Positions 1 through 15,000 of a stretch of DNA of 64,000 bases are shown piece after piece; within the stretch, counting starts at the first letter, position 1; the number at the start of each line of letters is the position of its first letter. The translations under genes were made by a program, and so were the position numbers. The notes below the pieces were generated by a model. The model saw nothing but the letters and a program-made list of their open reading frames with translations. It did no database searches and was not told where the DNA came from. Source of the DNA: Zerene cesonia (lineage: Eukaryota > Arthropoda > Insecta > Lepidoptera > Pieridae); NCBI RefSeq assembly GCF_012273895.1, contig NC_052121.1:3162001-3226000 (forward strand), given 5' to 3'.

Positions 1-770
1 CCCTGTAATGTCCACTTAAATCATATGACAATACTTTTGAATGTATTTTATCGTACACGATTGCGAATTGTGAAAATTAACTATTGCAATCTAGTAACGA
101 AATGTAGGACTTGATATGTCTAATGCATTTTGCTATAACCTCCGTTTTAAATAACGTTTTTACTTTAAGAGCAGAATTTATTGAAGATGTCTATGTAACT
201 TAGATTAGGCTAGGTTACATTCATTTGAAATGTATAATATTTGACGGGAAAAATCTTTCAAATAGACGGGGGTTGAATATGTCACACAAAATCAAATGCG
301 TGTAAGCGTAGTATGAACACTGTAAGTCTGGTTAGTATTTTCTATACTCCTAATATTTGAATGATCGTAAACTCACTTGAACTAAAAATAGACAAGGTTA
401 GAAATTCTTGGCTGGTCTAGCAACTAACGAGTATTTCAATTTAATGCGTGTTACACTGGATAGCGATGCAAGCCGTAAATGCTCAGGATTCACGATACTA
501 AATTTTTTATTATTCAGAATATTTTTAATACCTACCCCAAAAAAAAAATGTAATTCTTAATTTGTTTATTTTTCTTTTATTTGTTTTGTAATGTGTTTCG
601 GACATTGATAAGAATTAGAAATTTAAATGATATAGGGAAATTTTTAAAGTTGCGATGAATTTACTTCTAATAATAGTAATATAAATAGTAATAGTAACAC
701 CGATGGTTTTATTAAAAGTAAAGAAACAACGAAATTTACAATAATAATGACAGAAGCCTATCGAAATGCC

Positions 771-892
771 ATGCTGCGTGTTGTAAAATTCCCAAAAATT
801 CAAGTAGCACTCGCATTATTAATTGTGGGAACCGTCGAGGCGCCGATAAAAGTTCTACTCATAACTGGTTTCTGGTTCAAGTGCGCTGGTAC
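771..892 (+). CDS. Candidate signal-peptide exon, possibly the 5' exon of laccase 2
   Basis: An ATG at 771 opens a reading frame with a classic secretion signal: a basic start (MLRVVKFPK), a hydrophobic core (VALALLIVGTV) and a small-residue cleavage site near VEA. Local base composition is richer in GC than its surroundings. The laccase exon at 27669 needs a preceding exon ending one base into a codon; G|GTACTT after 892 and a weaker G|GTTTCT upstream both have that phase. The link would span about 27 kb; a long first intron is plausible for Lac2. Neither donor is strong and the opposite strand also has an open frame (800-982), so this is only a candidate. Confidence 0.22.
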
Positions 893-3800
893 TTTTACTT
901 TCGCCCAACAGCAGTGCAATGGCTGGCGCAACGGGTCCACTACTGGAGCAGCGGTGACAAGGTTGAGAAACATAGCTACCACGCGTCTTTTCCATACTTT
1001 AGCGAGCTACGCATTCACTTGCGCAACCGATCTCGTTCCGATTATTTCGCTCTCGCTATAAACGCTCTGTAAACATTACTTACGCAAAGCTCTTAAGCTC
1101 CTGTACGTCACAGTCGAGCCGATTCAATTAATGAGAAAGTTATATCAAAAATCACGCGTAGTTCGTTTGCGCAATCGTATAACCCACAATAATTATGACC
1201 GAAACGGCACAAACGCACGACAAAACCTTTGTAATTTCCGGACCATTAAATGTGCACCTCATTGTAGACAAGGCCAGTCTGCGTGAATGGACCAGCAGTG
1301 TTCACGACAATGCATTCCACATTACTTCTGTGCCACGTTCGCGCGGATAACGGAGTTTAGTAATTCCTGCGTTAATCATAAAGCTTAATTTATTGCGGCA
1401 TGATTATGACAGTTTAAAAGCGAATCTAATTGATTTTGTATAACACGGAGAGACGGATGTCGACAACGCCCTTGTTGTATCGGTTAGCAATCGCTATGCT
1501 TACCTTTTCACCAATAAGCACGTAATGTCATTGTTAGCGAATATCGATTGGGTGCAGCGGAACATTTTGCGAAACAATACGCCCAATTCTACGAGTTTCG
1601 CAAGATTTATTTGCTATGTCGCAGCGATAGGGTAAATGGACACGAAAATTGACGTCCAAGCCACTCTAATTGCAAAACGAAAAGTATATTTGGGTTATAT
1701 TAAATCATCAAAAAGACATTTACATCTTTAACAACGAGTAAATTTAATGAGAAAGAATGATATTTCTGTAAGATAACGTTAGGAATTATGAGTCCTAATC
1801 CGGAGGTTGAACGGTATTTCACTATTAATTATGGAAGCGGAACAATTCTATACACGGTCCGAACAAAACGTGACTAAACCCACAGAAATTTCAATAAATT
1901 GTTATTAAAATATGAAACCAATAGATCGAGTATTTATGAATGTAATTAACAAACTTTAAAATGTTATAAATGAACTAATTCAGTTAATCTTAGTTCTAAA
2001 TGACATCTATGGCTATGACAAAATTGATTTATAATAAACATTTAGCACGCAATCTCGTTGAATGCATAAATTACTCTTGCATATTAATAAGGCTCGTATA
2101 CAAATCTTAATGATACAGTGACAACTTGTACTTTACGAAATGTATCGTGCAATACTTTATAATATTATGTATTTTAAATCTAGTTGCCTCAATGATCTAA
2201 TATTGGTAGTAATTAAATTATAGCAATCGAGATACTTCTTGTTTCTCTGCATTTTCATATACCCGTGTGATAAATAGAAATTTAAAAATTAACGTCAATT
2301 ACATAAGTAATTAAAAGTTTTGGGTAAATATGTTGTAATACTGGTAACTCTTGCTGCGAGATCATAACTTATTCCGTTTTGTTTTAAATTTGCTTCAAAT
2401 TTGTAATTTGGTCAGTTCTTTTTTTTTTTTGTTTAAATGTAGAAACTGAAGTTAAAAAGTAATAAATGTAATTCTACAATTTTATAACTAGTACGAGTAT
2501 AACCATCCTCTTACAAACAATGTCTAAACTAAAAATACTATACAATTTAAATCGATTGAACCGAAAATCTAAAAGGCTACTACAAAACTATAGCAGAATG
2601 AACGATATTGACTATATATTAAAATTTGTTTCATTCAAATATTTGTGAGGCGGTATTGCGTCGATCGAAATACAAACAATGGATGCCGAGCGCAGCTCGA
2701 CGACCCACAAGATGTGTTTAAAAGAATGAAACTAACGACAATTGCACATCGGACCTATTATAATATCATTAAAGTGTCAAGTTTGTCGCAACACTATGAC
2801 ATTCATATGACATTAAGTAGACGTGAATTGCGTATGAAACCGCTATCGTGAACTTGCACGCTGATGTGACAGGTTGAACTTTCTAGGATTAAACAGCGTT
2901 TTTTTAGAATTTAAAAATTGTAATGTCGTCATTAATTCAACAATCGAACTTCTCGTTGGTGAAAATTGCCGCTTCAATCACAATCTAGATGAGCATGCCG
3001 AATATAAAATCGATAATTTCGACGTATTGTTAACGTCATTCCTATTCCAATTGATGTAATAATATATCGTTAAGAAATAGGCTCTCTTTAAAATTAGATG
3101 ACTCATACTTGGGCTGTGCAAGCTAACGCAGTGGTTGATACCAAGATACTGAACCAAGAAGGAGTCTCATTCTCTTCAGAGAGAATATAAACCAAACTGT
3201 AGATGAAGTGGATGTCCATAGAAGTCCATCTTATACATTTAAAACTATTAATATCAAAATGAGTGAATTATTTAATGATTAGTATTAGTCGTTATTTTTA
3301 CTCTGACGCTTCCCTAACGCCTGTTAACAAACTCGTCCTTGCTCTATAAACAAGTTGTCATAAAAAGTGACACATGTCAATGTAAACAACTTTTACCAGC
3401 GCTGAAAAGAAGAAAATTTCTCACTGAACAAGTTTAACTTGTCTTGAGCAACATGAAAATCATGTAAAAGTTATATTTTTTAATATATTTTAATGATACA
3501 TTCGGCCAAAATATCAAATACAAGAATGTACCAACAAGAACTTTAATACTAAAATGAGAGAAAATAAGTCGTTTTTCTCGTATATGTATACATTAGTGAA
3601 GCGTTTCTACACGCTTTCTTTTTTATTTTTCTTCTCGTCTACATTTTATTTAAATTAAAACGCGAATAAAACAAATGTGTTTGTGTGGTAAAGTAACAAA
3701 AACCTGTTTTAAATTTACTAGAATTTACATAAGTGTATATTATTTTAAATAGTCACACTTATTACTATTCATTTCGCTGTACAACTATGAATTTGTAAAT

Positions 3801-4977
3801 ACCACACATTACGTACGTTAAAATTAAATGTGCAATGTTCCCGCGAACGAAAAACGTTAATAACCGATTATGTAGAAAATTTCTCATGCAAAATACGTCT
3901 TTAAGGTTAACGTAATCTAATAGATAATTGATATGCGCTAGTTTATTTCTCAGAGGGCTAAATGACCGGGCAAAAAATTGACTTCCGAGCAAATAAATTA
4001 GTAGGCAATGGTATTATGTAAACATTTCGTAATCGGTCGCGTTATGTTATCGCATAATAGTCGCATAAGATCGTGTGACTTCTTCAGTTCCACATATGCC
4101 CACGTGTGCAATTAAAAGATCAGAGATAGATGTGTGAAATGTGCCTACCGTATTACCTACTGTTTATGTCTGCTTCCTATTTTCGAACACTACTTATAAA
4201 TCTAAACCCATACAAATAATTATCATCAAAACATACTTTTACTTTTCGTTTTTCCTATATTAGCCAAACAATTTAACTTAGTAACAAAAGTTATTTGTTC
4301 TCTTATACATAGAGGATATACATCTCATTTAAGCTGTTGATATTTCCAAACACACATCTTTGACCAATGTTTAAAGATTAGCAACTATAAACCGATCTAC
4401 ATGATCATTTTCATTATCTTACATATTAAACACCAAACTAACAAGATTAAAAGATACGATAGTCAATTATGTTGAACGAGTAATATGCTCATAAAGGTAT
4501 TAAACCGGCAAAATTGTTTTGTATTCTGATTACGTTTGCAATAATAAATACGAAAATATTACTGATGGTCTTTTTTTAAACCATATTTAGTAGCTATGCT
4601 TTACGATGCTTTCTTATGTTATTTTAATTACATTTTAAGTGTAATATATTGATTTGTTTGTTTTTGTAAATGTGATCACATTCACAATATATTGTTTTAA
4701 GCTTCGTAAACTAATGATTTTTGTTTATTTTCAGGTAAACTATGTTTTTTTCACAACCTTCTCTTTTATTAGACAGCACAGGTAAATACTACAATATATT
4801 TTTTTATAAATAAAATGATTCATAAAGACGTTAGGTATTGCGACGATTCGCTAAGCGCAACCTTGAATTTCATTTCGTTTTACGATAGACATCTTACTCT
4901 CTGTCTCACTCGTCTCATTACTCATGTGGTATAGTTTAAGTTACAATGCTCTAAAAATATTGTTAGCGAATTTTTTT

Positions 4978-5020
4978 TAGTACCTAACTACCTAGTACCT
5001 AACTACCTACCTACGTAACT
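4978..5020. repeat. Short tandem repeat TACCTAAC/TACC
   Basis: TAGTACCTAACTACC occurs twice in tandem and decays into TACCTACCTACG. Confidence 0.7.
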
Positions 5021-5091
5021 ATATTCATTCACGGGAACGTATTTACGGATGTGTACTCATATACAAGATATGCTTACACATTTATAGGGAA

Positions 5092-5281
5092 CTAGCTTTT
5101 GCCCGCGGCTTCGCACGCATTAAATTCGAAGTAGTTTTATAGATGTTATTACACATTCCTTTTGAATCACTCTATCTATTTAAAAAAACCCCGTCAAAGT
5201 CCGTTGCGCAGTTTTAAAGATTTAAGCATACAAAGGGACATAGGGACAGAGAAAGCAACTTTGTTTTATACTATGTAGTGA
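5092..5281 (-). mobile_element. Non-autonomous Helitron-like element, family 1
   Basis: On the minus strand it starts TCACTACATAGTATAAAAC after A and ends in GCCGCGGGCAAAAGCTAG before T, the Helitron TC...CTAG termini and A/T target. Related copies are at 44005-44203 and 63230-63417. Confidence 0.65.
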
Positions 5282-8200
5282 TTACGACCACTTCTACTGT
5301 CCTCTTATAAAAGTATTAAACCTCAATGAAACTGCACCTTAATTAACTGACTGTGAAACTAGTATCGTTTAAGAATTCTTAGTAAAATCTTTATGGAACG
5401 TTCAATTAGGTTAACACGGAGCCATTGGTCAGTCAAGGTCTCAATAGTTCGTACAGACGTCTATTATGATTTTTTTATATCAATTGATTTATGTCGGACA
5501 CGTCAATCTATTCAAATCTTAAAGCGGATATTATGTCGTTAGGTCGAAGTTTTTTGGCCTTTGCTATGCGGAACACATGTTTTCTGCTATTAATAGTCGA
5601 TTAGATGGATAAAAATAACTATTTCACAAAAAGGTAGTTTGGTACCATTTGCATTACCTACTTCATATCGGTTTCATATAAAAACGTAAGGAATATTGAA
5701 TGAATACAATTAATACTTTTTTACTATATTGAGAATTCTGCAGATTTCTCGAAAATAATAGATTGCAATTTCTTCTCCGTTAAACGTTTCATATAAACGA
5801 AATAAACACATACAAATCGGTCACTGAAACCTGAAATGTCATTTTATTCCAATTTTGGTCATTACACTGAGGCTAACTGTTTAATATTCTACTATTATCT
5901 TTATTAGTTACTAGAAAGTAACGTGTAAAATTTGTAAAACAAAAGCGCGATCATTTAATTATAATATATACATGAACCGCCGGTTTAAAGCCCGAGCTGT
6001 GACCGCGTGTTCTGATGTTATCTTTAACACAATGGCACCGACAACCGTGCCAGTTTAGTTTTGAAACGCGCTAATCATATATTCTGTATCATTATATTCA
6101 TATTTACAAAGTACAGCTTGTGAGATGTTTTATATACTATTAAACAAAGATTTGAGATCGCGATTAATCAATAGATGTATAGATAGAGATATACATGGAA
6201 TTTTATTGTATAATCTAGCAAAAAACAGCTATTATTAGCAACTATACAGTTATGATAGATTTATTAATTCGATTGATTAAAATTTCATTGAATTTTCGCC
6301 GATAAGGACAAAATCTATTCCTGTAGATATCTTGCCAAATTTTGAAAACATTATATCATAAATAATTCGGATATGCTAACGAAACAAACACATGATTTCT
6401 ATTTCAGAATATTAATGTTTCACAGAAATAAAAAAAAAAAACCACCATACAACTTCACATAATCCAACACTACTGAACTATAGACATCAAAAACATTCAA
6501 GGCTTATTTCATCACAATGCAAAACATCTGAGATGTAGATACTAAATTCGATAAAAAATTAGAGACAAAATAATTCCCACACGATAAATTACATGCAAAT
6601 ATCTAAAAAAGTGCTAACTCAATTCGGACGAAAATAGACATGCACCAGTATTTAATGAACGGAAAGCAGCAGCGGAAACTCTATGTCGAGAAATAAATTC
6701 TCACCGTCAAGAGATTAAAATATTAACAGCGCGATGGCAACATCCGACCGTCCGTGAATCTATAGTCCTCTTACGCCAATTCATTTACATATAGTTATTT
6801 CCCCTAACGCAATCGTACGCATTTCCTTCCTATTTTCTCATAATACATTACTTAATAGTTATGCTTTGCATAGTCATAACGGCTCGCTGTGGTCAACGGC
6901 TGGGTCTCAGCAACTTTTCAACTTTCATACCATTCAATACGAATACGAGTACATTAGAATGTTCATTCCATAGGCCAGGCATAAAGATGCCTTATACTTG
7001 GCAACGTGAATTGATATCTTTGAATAAATGAAGAATGGACTTATGCTTATTCAGCATTACGTATTCGGTATGTATGCAATACATTTAGCTACAGTTTTTT
7101 ATATAGTTTCAGCATTTCCAATCATGAATCACGAAATTAGATTACTAAAAGAGTAGGTTTGTATTTATAAAGCTATTAAAATAACACTCATAAATGCCTA
7201 ATGCCTTTTTTACTTTTATAAACCTAGGAACTAATGCTATTTGTATTCACTATTTATTCCATTTGTAGACTTTCAGTAGAGGTTATAAAACCATTACCAA
7301 TAAAGACAGTAAAAATACTTCCAAACCGCGGTGTCGAAAGGAGTTACAACAGCTTACAGGTTACCTAAAATTGATAGACTGAAAAACTGAGCGCATCCAA
7401 TTAGGGAAAATAAAAGACTTAGTAGAAGTAATAGGTATTGACACGGATAGCTGATAGTTAATCGTGTCTAGCGAAAGTGTGTACTCGCTCCAGATACAAA
7501 AATAATGTAATTCTATTGAATAGTGAAACCAGTCGGTGTGAACGCGCAATGAATAAACCACATATCGTAGACGTACAAATATGAACGCAGCGCGGAGTTA
7601 TGGTCAAGCATTAGGGAGCTTATGTTGACAATTTATTTCGTTATTTACTCACTAGTTTGCTGTGATCGCGTTTGCTTTTCCGTCTAACGTTTATAATATG
7701 TTACGTCCAGTGCTAAATCAATGATAGGTATATTTAAATGTCCTCGTTCTATATTAATGCCTAATTTCCTATGTTTAAGCGTTAAAGACAAATAAATAAA
7801 ACATAAATTTATGTAGATACCTGCTATAAAGACTTGTTTCACTGCATTATTTTCATCTCACGGTTATTTAGTGAGTGAATCGATTTTTATGATTTCTTGA
7901 AAATTAGTGCCTACCATGTCGTCCCATTCTAATTTAGTCTAGTTCTAACAATTTGATGGAATCAATTATTAGGTCTTTTCAAAACACAAATAATGAATAG
8001 AAAGGGGGGCAATCACACGAACGGCTACTCTGAGCTATTCATTAGACGCAGAAGGTAAAAACAATGTTCGTGACCAATTTCGATTAATAATTCTTGTAAA
8101 AAGGTTAATAGATACAACGAATTACAAATATATAATTGATAATAACATATTTTGCACTCAATTAACACATAAGCGTGAATGAGCCTTAGTCACATCCGCT

Positions 8201-8856
8201 TTTTGCTCTTGAAAGTGTGAATGCAAATAAAACAAAACGCCCATTAAACTCGACTATGTGTTATTCGGTTATATAATTGAGAAAGTTTGTGTGTTTGGTT
8301 GTTTTTTACTCAATCACTGAACAGGTGCACTGATGACGAGGAAATTCACAAATATATTTGTAGAGTATGTGATAGGTTATTTTAACTCCACTAACGTATC
8401 CTGACTTATTGGTTTAAGTAATAGTGAATCCAAGAAGTGGTCACGGGCGGCGTCCATTGTCACAGGTCTGACCTAGTTTAGGCTCCCAATTGTATTATAT
8501 AAGTTATGAAATAAGGATATTGATTCGTAAATAAAATGCGTCATAAATATGTATCCTTTTTGTCAGAGGTTTTTTATGAAGGTAGAAAGAGGATTTCAAT
8601 CCCGGACAGTTGCTTGCTCCGGGCATATAATAGTTAAACAAACGAAAAAATTCCTTATTATTTCCTTGTTCCTTCTTAGCTTTCATTTTATATCACCTAC
8701 TTGCTCATAAAGAATGTTATACATAGTTTATTAACACATTAACAACACGAGATTAATCTTTTACGCTTTCTAAAATGATTATGATTACTTATCAGCAATC
8801 ATTATTTGTTAATATGTAAATTATTATCATTGGTTGAAAAAATAGTTCTTCCCACA

Positions 8857-9017
8857 TCCATACTACTATTATAAAGCTGAAGAGTTTGTTTGTTTGTTTG
8901 TTTGAACGCACTAATCTCAGGAAATACTAGTCCGATTTGAAAAATTCTTTCAATGTTAGATAGTCCAATTATTAGCTATATATGTGCCATGGGCAAAGCC
9001 GTGGCGGACCCCTTGTT
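8857..9017 (+). mobile_element. Helitron-like element, family 2
   Basis: Begins A|TCCATACTACTATTATAAAG, followed by the family block GCTGAAGAGTTTG with GTTT repeats and TCCGATTTGAAAAATTCTTT; the 3' part GGGCAAAGCCGTGGCGGACC can form the terminal hairpin but CTAG is mutated. Confidence 0.55.
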
Positions 9018-12000
9018 TGTTATATAATTAGGAATATTAGTAACTAAAATTATTTTCACATACGCATATTCTATGAATATTTAACAAATAGTATTTTCTG
9101 ACGTGATGTGATATGAAATCTGTCAAGAGAAAACGATGGAAATATTAATTTGCGTGAACTTTTAACGGTTGGCAACTCCGACACTGAAATATATAAAGTC
9201 AAGTTGCGTTCAAGATGCAATTTATCATGTGTACAAGATGAACTCATTGGGTCATTAGAGCTAACGACCAATGTAGAAATTCATTCAAGCTTATTCTTGC
9301 GCAATTTAATAAGATCAAACGCATGCCGAATACTTAAATGTCAACGGAAGAAAATGGTAAATATCCCTATGATAATAATAATCAATAATACTCGATAATA
9401 ATCGATAAATATGTTGCATTGAAAAATCGAAATCAATTTGCAACTCTTTCAACAATGAGATGAAATATTACATCCGTGAGTTAAATGAAAAATAGCTAAT
9501 TCTGAAAGGGACAACAATAATACCACTCTCAAAAAGAAAACTAACAACCCTAAACAGACCCAACTTTGTAACACGTAGGAGACCATTTGGCAACTGATGC
9601 ATGAACCGTTCATTGTTAGTTAAGTAATATTAATTGCTGTACCATTATAAAGGATAGATTGTTAGTGTGAATCTTGTTAGCGGTGACGTAACGTGCATTG
9701 CGAAAAATCTAATTGGCGCCAAAAATTGGAACAGTTCGATCCGGCTGCAAATTTGTTACTTTGATTGATTACCACGTGCTTTTTGATGCGTACAATCAGT
9801 ATTTTAAGTGCGTGCTTCTGTTTTAATTAACGTTATATAACACAACCTACATATTAAAAATAACTATTAATAAGCGTTGATAGGTATTAATTTATAATGC
9901 AATGATGAAATGGGTTTGTTTCTAGCACAATGCACGAAGTATTCTGTTTGGCAGGGTGTGGATTATATGAATGTAAGTAAAACCTTACTGATATACGCTA
10001 TTGTTTCAAATAATGAAGTCAATGAAATCTCTGCCAAGTCTTAATATAAAGATATAATAAGTATACTGTCGTGAATGCCAACTTAGTGGCACACTACAAA
10101 TTTTTTACATAAAAGCACATCTTATAACAGTCAGTTTTGAATATTAAACATAATCATACGTTTCATAATTAATCATTGGTGTCGGTAAGTAAGACTGCTA
10201 GATCATACGAACGAAATATATTGAATGCATGCATGCAAAGAGATTAACGTCAAAATATAATCTTATTTGATTGATAACACAAAAAGCAGACTTTCTTTCG
10301 ATTCACAGAAGTTCTTTAATCAAAGGACATGGTTTCGATTGCCTCACATGCTCGCTCTGCCTAATATATTTCAATACAAGCTTTTAAATCTTATCTTTTT
10401 AACCATCCCAGCTTGACAAACCATTACAGATGTAATAAAAAAGTTCAACTGGTCACACATACCTAACATAGCTGAAAATAAGTTTCAATTACAATATATG
10501 GTCTGTATTTATTTCAACAAAACAATTTTTAAAAAAGGAACCTACTTCATTTACTATACAAGAGCGATCACTGGTGCTATTCAAACCTTTTTTTTTTACA
10601 CTTGATTATTCATGTAATTGGCACCCCCACTTCTAACTGGCATTACCTCGATTTGTTCAGGTACAACTAGCTATGCATAGATAAAACACTATATTGACTA
10701 TAAGATCAATCATCATTACATGATGCAACCGAGTATATTATTTACAAATTGCTACACGTTAAAAGTAAATAATCATTACATGAAGGCTTTATACTGATGA
10801 ATTCGACAATCGACAATGAAAATTGAGCAATGCACCTTACTTTCGCTAATAATCAGATATTTAATTAATTTTTATTAACTTACGTGCACATAAAGTATTT
10901 TATATAGTTTATATTGACATTAAAATAATACAAAATTTTATAGAAGTTAATTGACCCAATTCATTCTTATGCCTTTTTTCTTTGTATTATTGCGATAAAT
11001 TTATTAAAGGAATTCCAAAACTGAATCATTTTTCTACATAAAACTGGTTAAGTTTATTATAAAAATGTCTGTACAGCTCCATTACTCATTTATTAGTCAT
11101 ATCCTGTATAATGAAAACGAATAGAAAAACTGGTAGGTATATGTTTAATTTATTAACCATACAATAATTTTTGAGTAGGTACATATTAAAATGGGCACTT
11201 ATCTCCTAAAGTATTGCAAACTGTTTTCAGAACTTAATGAAAATGAAATGAAAGTGCCACGAATATTTTAATTGCGTTATTTGCAGATCTCAACTTTACT
11301 TTCGAATGGTATCGTTAAAATCGTTTATTTACGGATATAATTAAAAATTAAACAACTCTATTACACTCTTTAGCACTCCAGTCAGGTCGTTATCGAATAT
11401 ATTTATTTACATTAAGAAATAAAGCAAGGATCAGTTTCGTAACGACATCATGTGGACATAAGTAATTTAATTCACCTACCTTTAGTTCATAGTTATGAAA
11501 TATACGTTGCGATATTTGTGATGGCAAAATTTAATGAATGAGTGGATAACACTTCATTACCCTAAATAATGTCAAATATACAAAGCGCAATAGATAATAA
11601 CCGCAAGAACTTACGTGTGACAAATTATATTTTTAGGTTACAACACATATCCGAATCGTGTGTTCGTAGTTACGTAGATTTTATCTCGCATGAAACACGA
11701 ATTATTGCAAGCGTTCTTTTAAGCGTTACACTAATGTTTTACGTCACGTAAAAATTGTTAAGACTAATTTTCACTAGTCTACAATAGGTACGTACAAGTT
11801 ACCGTAATTTCTTTTTCAGTTTAAAAATGTGCTTTACAACTATCTTTAATGCACACGATTGATATGAATCCAAGGATTAAATTCGTCATAAAACATTTGA
11901 ACAGAATTTCTACGCATCTTACTATCTACTTCATATAATAGGCGACTACAGTTTGTTTTGTAGTCAAACAAATTAAACAGCAGTGTCGTAAAAAGTTTAT

Positions 12001-15000
12001 GTGTCGGCCTCAATCAATGTTTTCTTTTTCAGTTACACCTCACAACATAAATTGGTGAACATTTCGTAACAAGAATATCCTTCATATAACAAGACAATAG
12101 GTATATTTTAATAATGTAATGATTGAGGAAATTGTAGTCATTGGAGATATAATTTTAGTTATGGCATTGAGTGCTGTGCTATTATTTATACGAATCGAGA
12201 TCGGTCCAAATTGCTCTGCAAACTTGTGACCTGCATTGTGTTGGAACTTGGATCGGAACACGTCACTGCGATAAATTTATTTGGTCATGGCAATCAAAGT
12301 GAAAATGTTTTGCTATAGAAACTTATTTAGAGATTTTATTTTATTCTTTTTTATATTTAAAACTTTCACGTGAATGTAATTTTAAGATGTTTGCTATACC
12401 AATAATCTTGAAAATTGTTAAAAAGGGTAATTTAAAAATCAAACCTCAGAGACAGCACGATCACGTTGGCTTATTTTCTCTTAAGTTTTGTGCATTCCCG
12501 TAACGTTTACATGCGTCTTAGTATTTGTGATTCTAAAAAGGGTATAACTGTATACTTGACTTAAATTTCTGTATTTGGTTTACTAAGTAGTATTTAACCA
12601 AGAGCCAGATCATTAAAGTCATAATTTAGCTTATAATAAACCTATTTGTCTACAAATTTCCAATTTAAATAATATTATACCTATACTTATAGATTTATAA
12701 GGAACACTTGAAAATGTGGCAATAGAAATTGAGTATATCATTTTAATTTAAAGTGCTTAGTTATACCCAAAACAAACAGCGCCATAATTATTTCTAATAT
12801 AATATAAGATATAATTTTATTAATGCTTTAGTTTAAAATGTGAAATTTACAATATCTATAAATCGGTATTCTAAGTATTACGTAAACTGCTTAAATATCA
12901 GAAATATTTTCTGATTCATATTAAATCCTAACATAGAAAATATGGCAACAACACATCGCATATGTGCATTGTGTATATAAAACTACGCATCTACAATTTA
13001 TTATTCAGAGACAACAATAATGTTTCGTGCTATATTTGTGTGGTGAAAACATTTTACAAAACTCCAAATATTACGTAAAAAATAGGGTTACCCAAGCGAC
13101 CATTGTATTATAAAATAATTATTACAAATGCAATTAATTCGCGTACAAAAAGTCCAAGGCCATCCTTTGCGCTGCCCGACGATTGTGTCGCCAACAAGCT
13201 TCCGTTATTACGAATAACATCCAGCCCATATAATTCAAAGTAACCATGAAAACCTATTAAATTTTTTATGAAATATATTTTATATACAACCACTAATATA
13301 TTGTAACTATTATAGTAATCTTGAGATTACAATATCATCCATAACATCAAAATATTAGCATTCCTACTAAAGTGTCAAAATAGAAAAAAATAACTTGATT
13401 TTTATAATTTAAGGTGATAGTATTCAATGGTATTGAATGAAATCTCAAATTGATCATAAGATTATGCGTAATCTAGTAGCCTAATCGCTTGACTGATTTG
13501 AGATAATTAATAGATAAATAATAGATAAAATCGAATCAGATATAAATTTTTTAAAAGGTGCTAAAATTGTAAAATACCACAAAACTCAAGCAAACCGGTT
13601 TTAAAAATAAAGTTATTCATTTTATAAATGCATCAATAAATAAATGTGACTCATGTTTATAACCGAATACTAAGAAGCGGATATTGGCTAATGCTCGAGG
13701 TTTAATTTTAGTGTCTCCCACGTTTTAACATACAAAATAGTATAAAGTAGCTACATTTGTTGTGTCGACTAATTAATTTATCCTTGGCCTCAAGTTTAGG
13801 CAATCTCACAATTATTTTCGCTTGCATATCGTATTTTTGCAGGCCTAATTAGTTTTTTTTTATTTAATTTATTTATAATTAAGGCCGAAATTTCTATCAG
13901 CCTTATAGCATATATCTATATTTAATTGTATCTAGTACTTGAGTGCAATATGCAAACCAAATAGTGCAATAGAACTACTATAACATCTGTGCATACTCCA
14001 CACTTACCTTGATGTGTCCTTATTTGAAAAAATGCATTTTTTACCGATACTAAAATCGCGACGAACTGGCAAATAATTATACCATATATTTCAATCAAAT
14101 AAATAAATAAAAAATAGGTTGTAGACAATATTCATACGGATATACTCTTAAAGATTTTCCTTTAGCAGAATTTATGTTTTAATTACGTTTTATTTAATTC
14201 TTACATACATATAACTTATGTACTCATTTTCAGATTTTGATACAATTCGTATGTATATTTATTTGTTATATTTATTTTTATAAATAATTATTCTATGTAC
14301 AATTGAAGTAAATATAATAAAATACTGAAATGATAGTCGAGTAAATATAAACACAGATAAAATAAACTAAATAAGGTTGGTTCAATCAACCTTAAATCGC
14401 TCGATAGATATTATTTCAGAAATTAATAAGCAGTCGTTCACACCTAGATAATTTCATACTTAAATAATCGTTTCTCAAACTCAACCTTTATTATAACCAC
14501 GGTTTTATATAACTATTTCTATAACACAATATTAGTTATAATATAGTCATTTAAAAAAATCTATTTCACATGAAAGCTAATATCTTCACAAATACCTATT
14601 GAATAAATGCTCCGCATATATTAAACGGTCATTCCGTACATACTGAAATAAAGCCCCATTACTTTATGACAGTCTCTGGTCTTTAATTTTCCAGAACCGC
14701 CACAACATTGTGACGTTAGCTCAAAAACATTTATTGCTACAGCTTAGATAATAGGATGTGATAAGTGAAACCAGCAGTAGATGTTAATTTTTGATAGTGC
14801 GTGTCGTGATTTGATAGCTTTAATAACCCTGACAATTTTAAAGGGTACTTAATAATGAAACGTTACCGCCTGCGGTTATGCCTTCTTACAACTGCAGTGT
14901 AACTTGGCATTCGAGGTTTTTATCGTAATCTTAATGTTGTGAATTATATTTATGCTTTTTCTAAGCTTTCATATTAAATACGTTATCAATTCGACTGTAG

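Noticed and set aside
9150..9398. 82-codon plus-strand frame with a counterpart on the minus strand
   Set aside because: No domain or signal peptide; ends in AT-rich repeats; no splice context.
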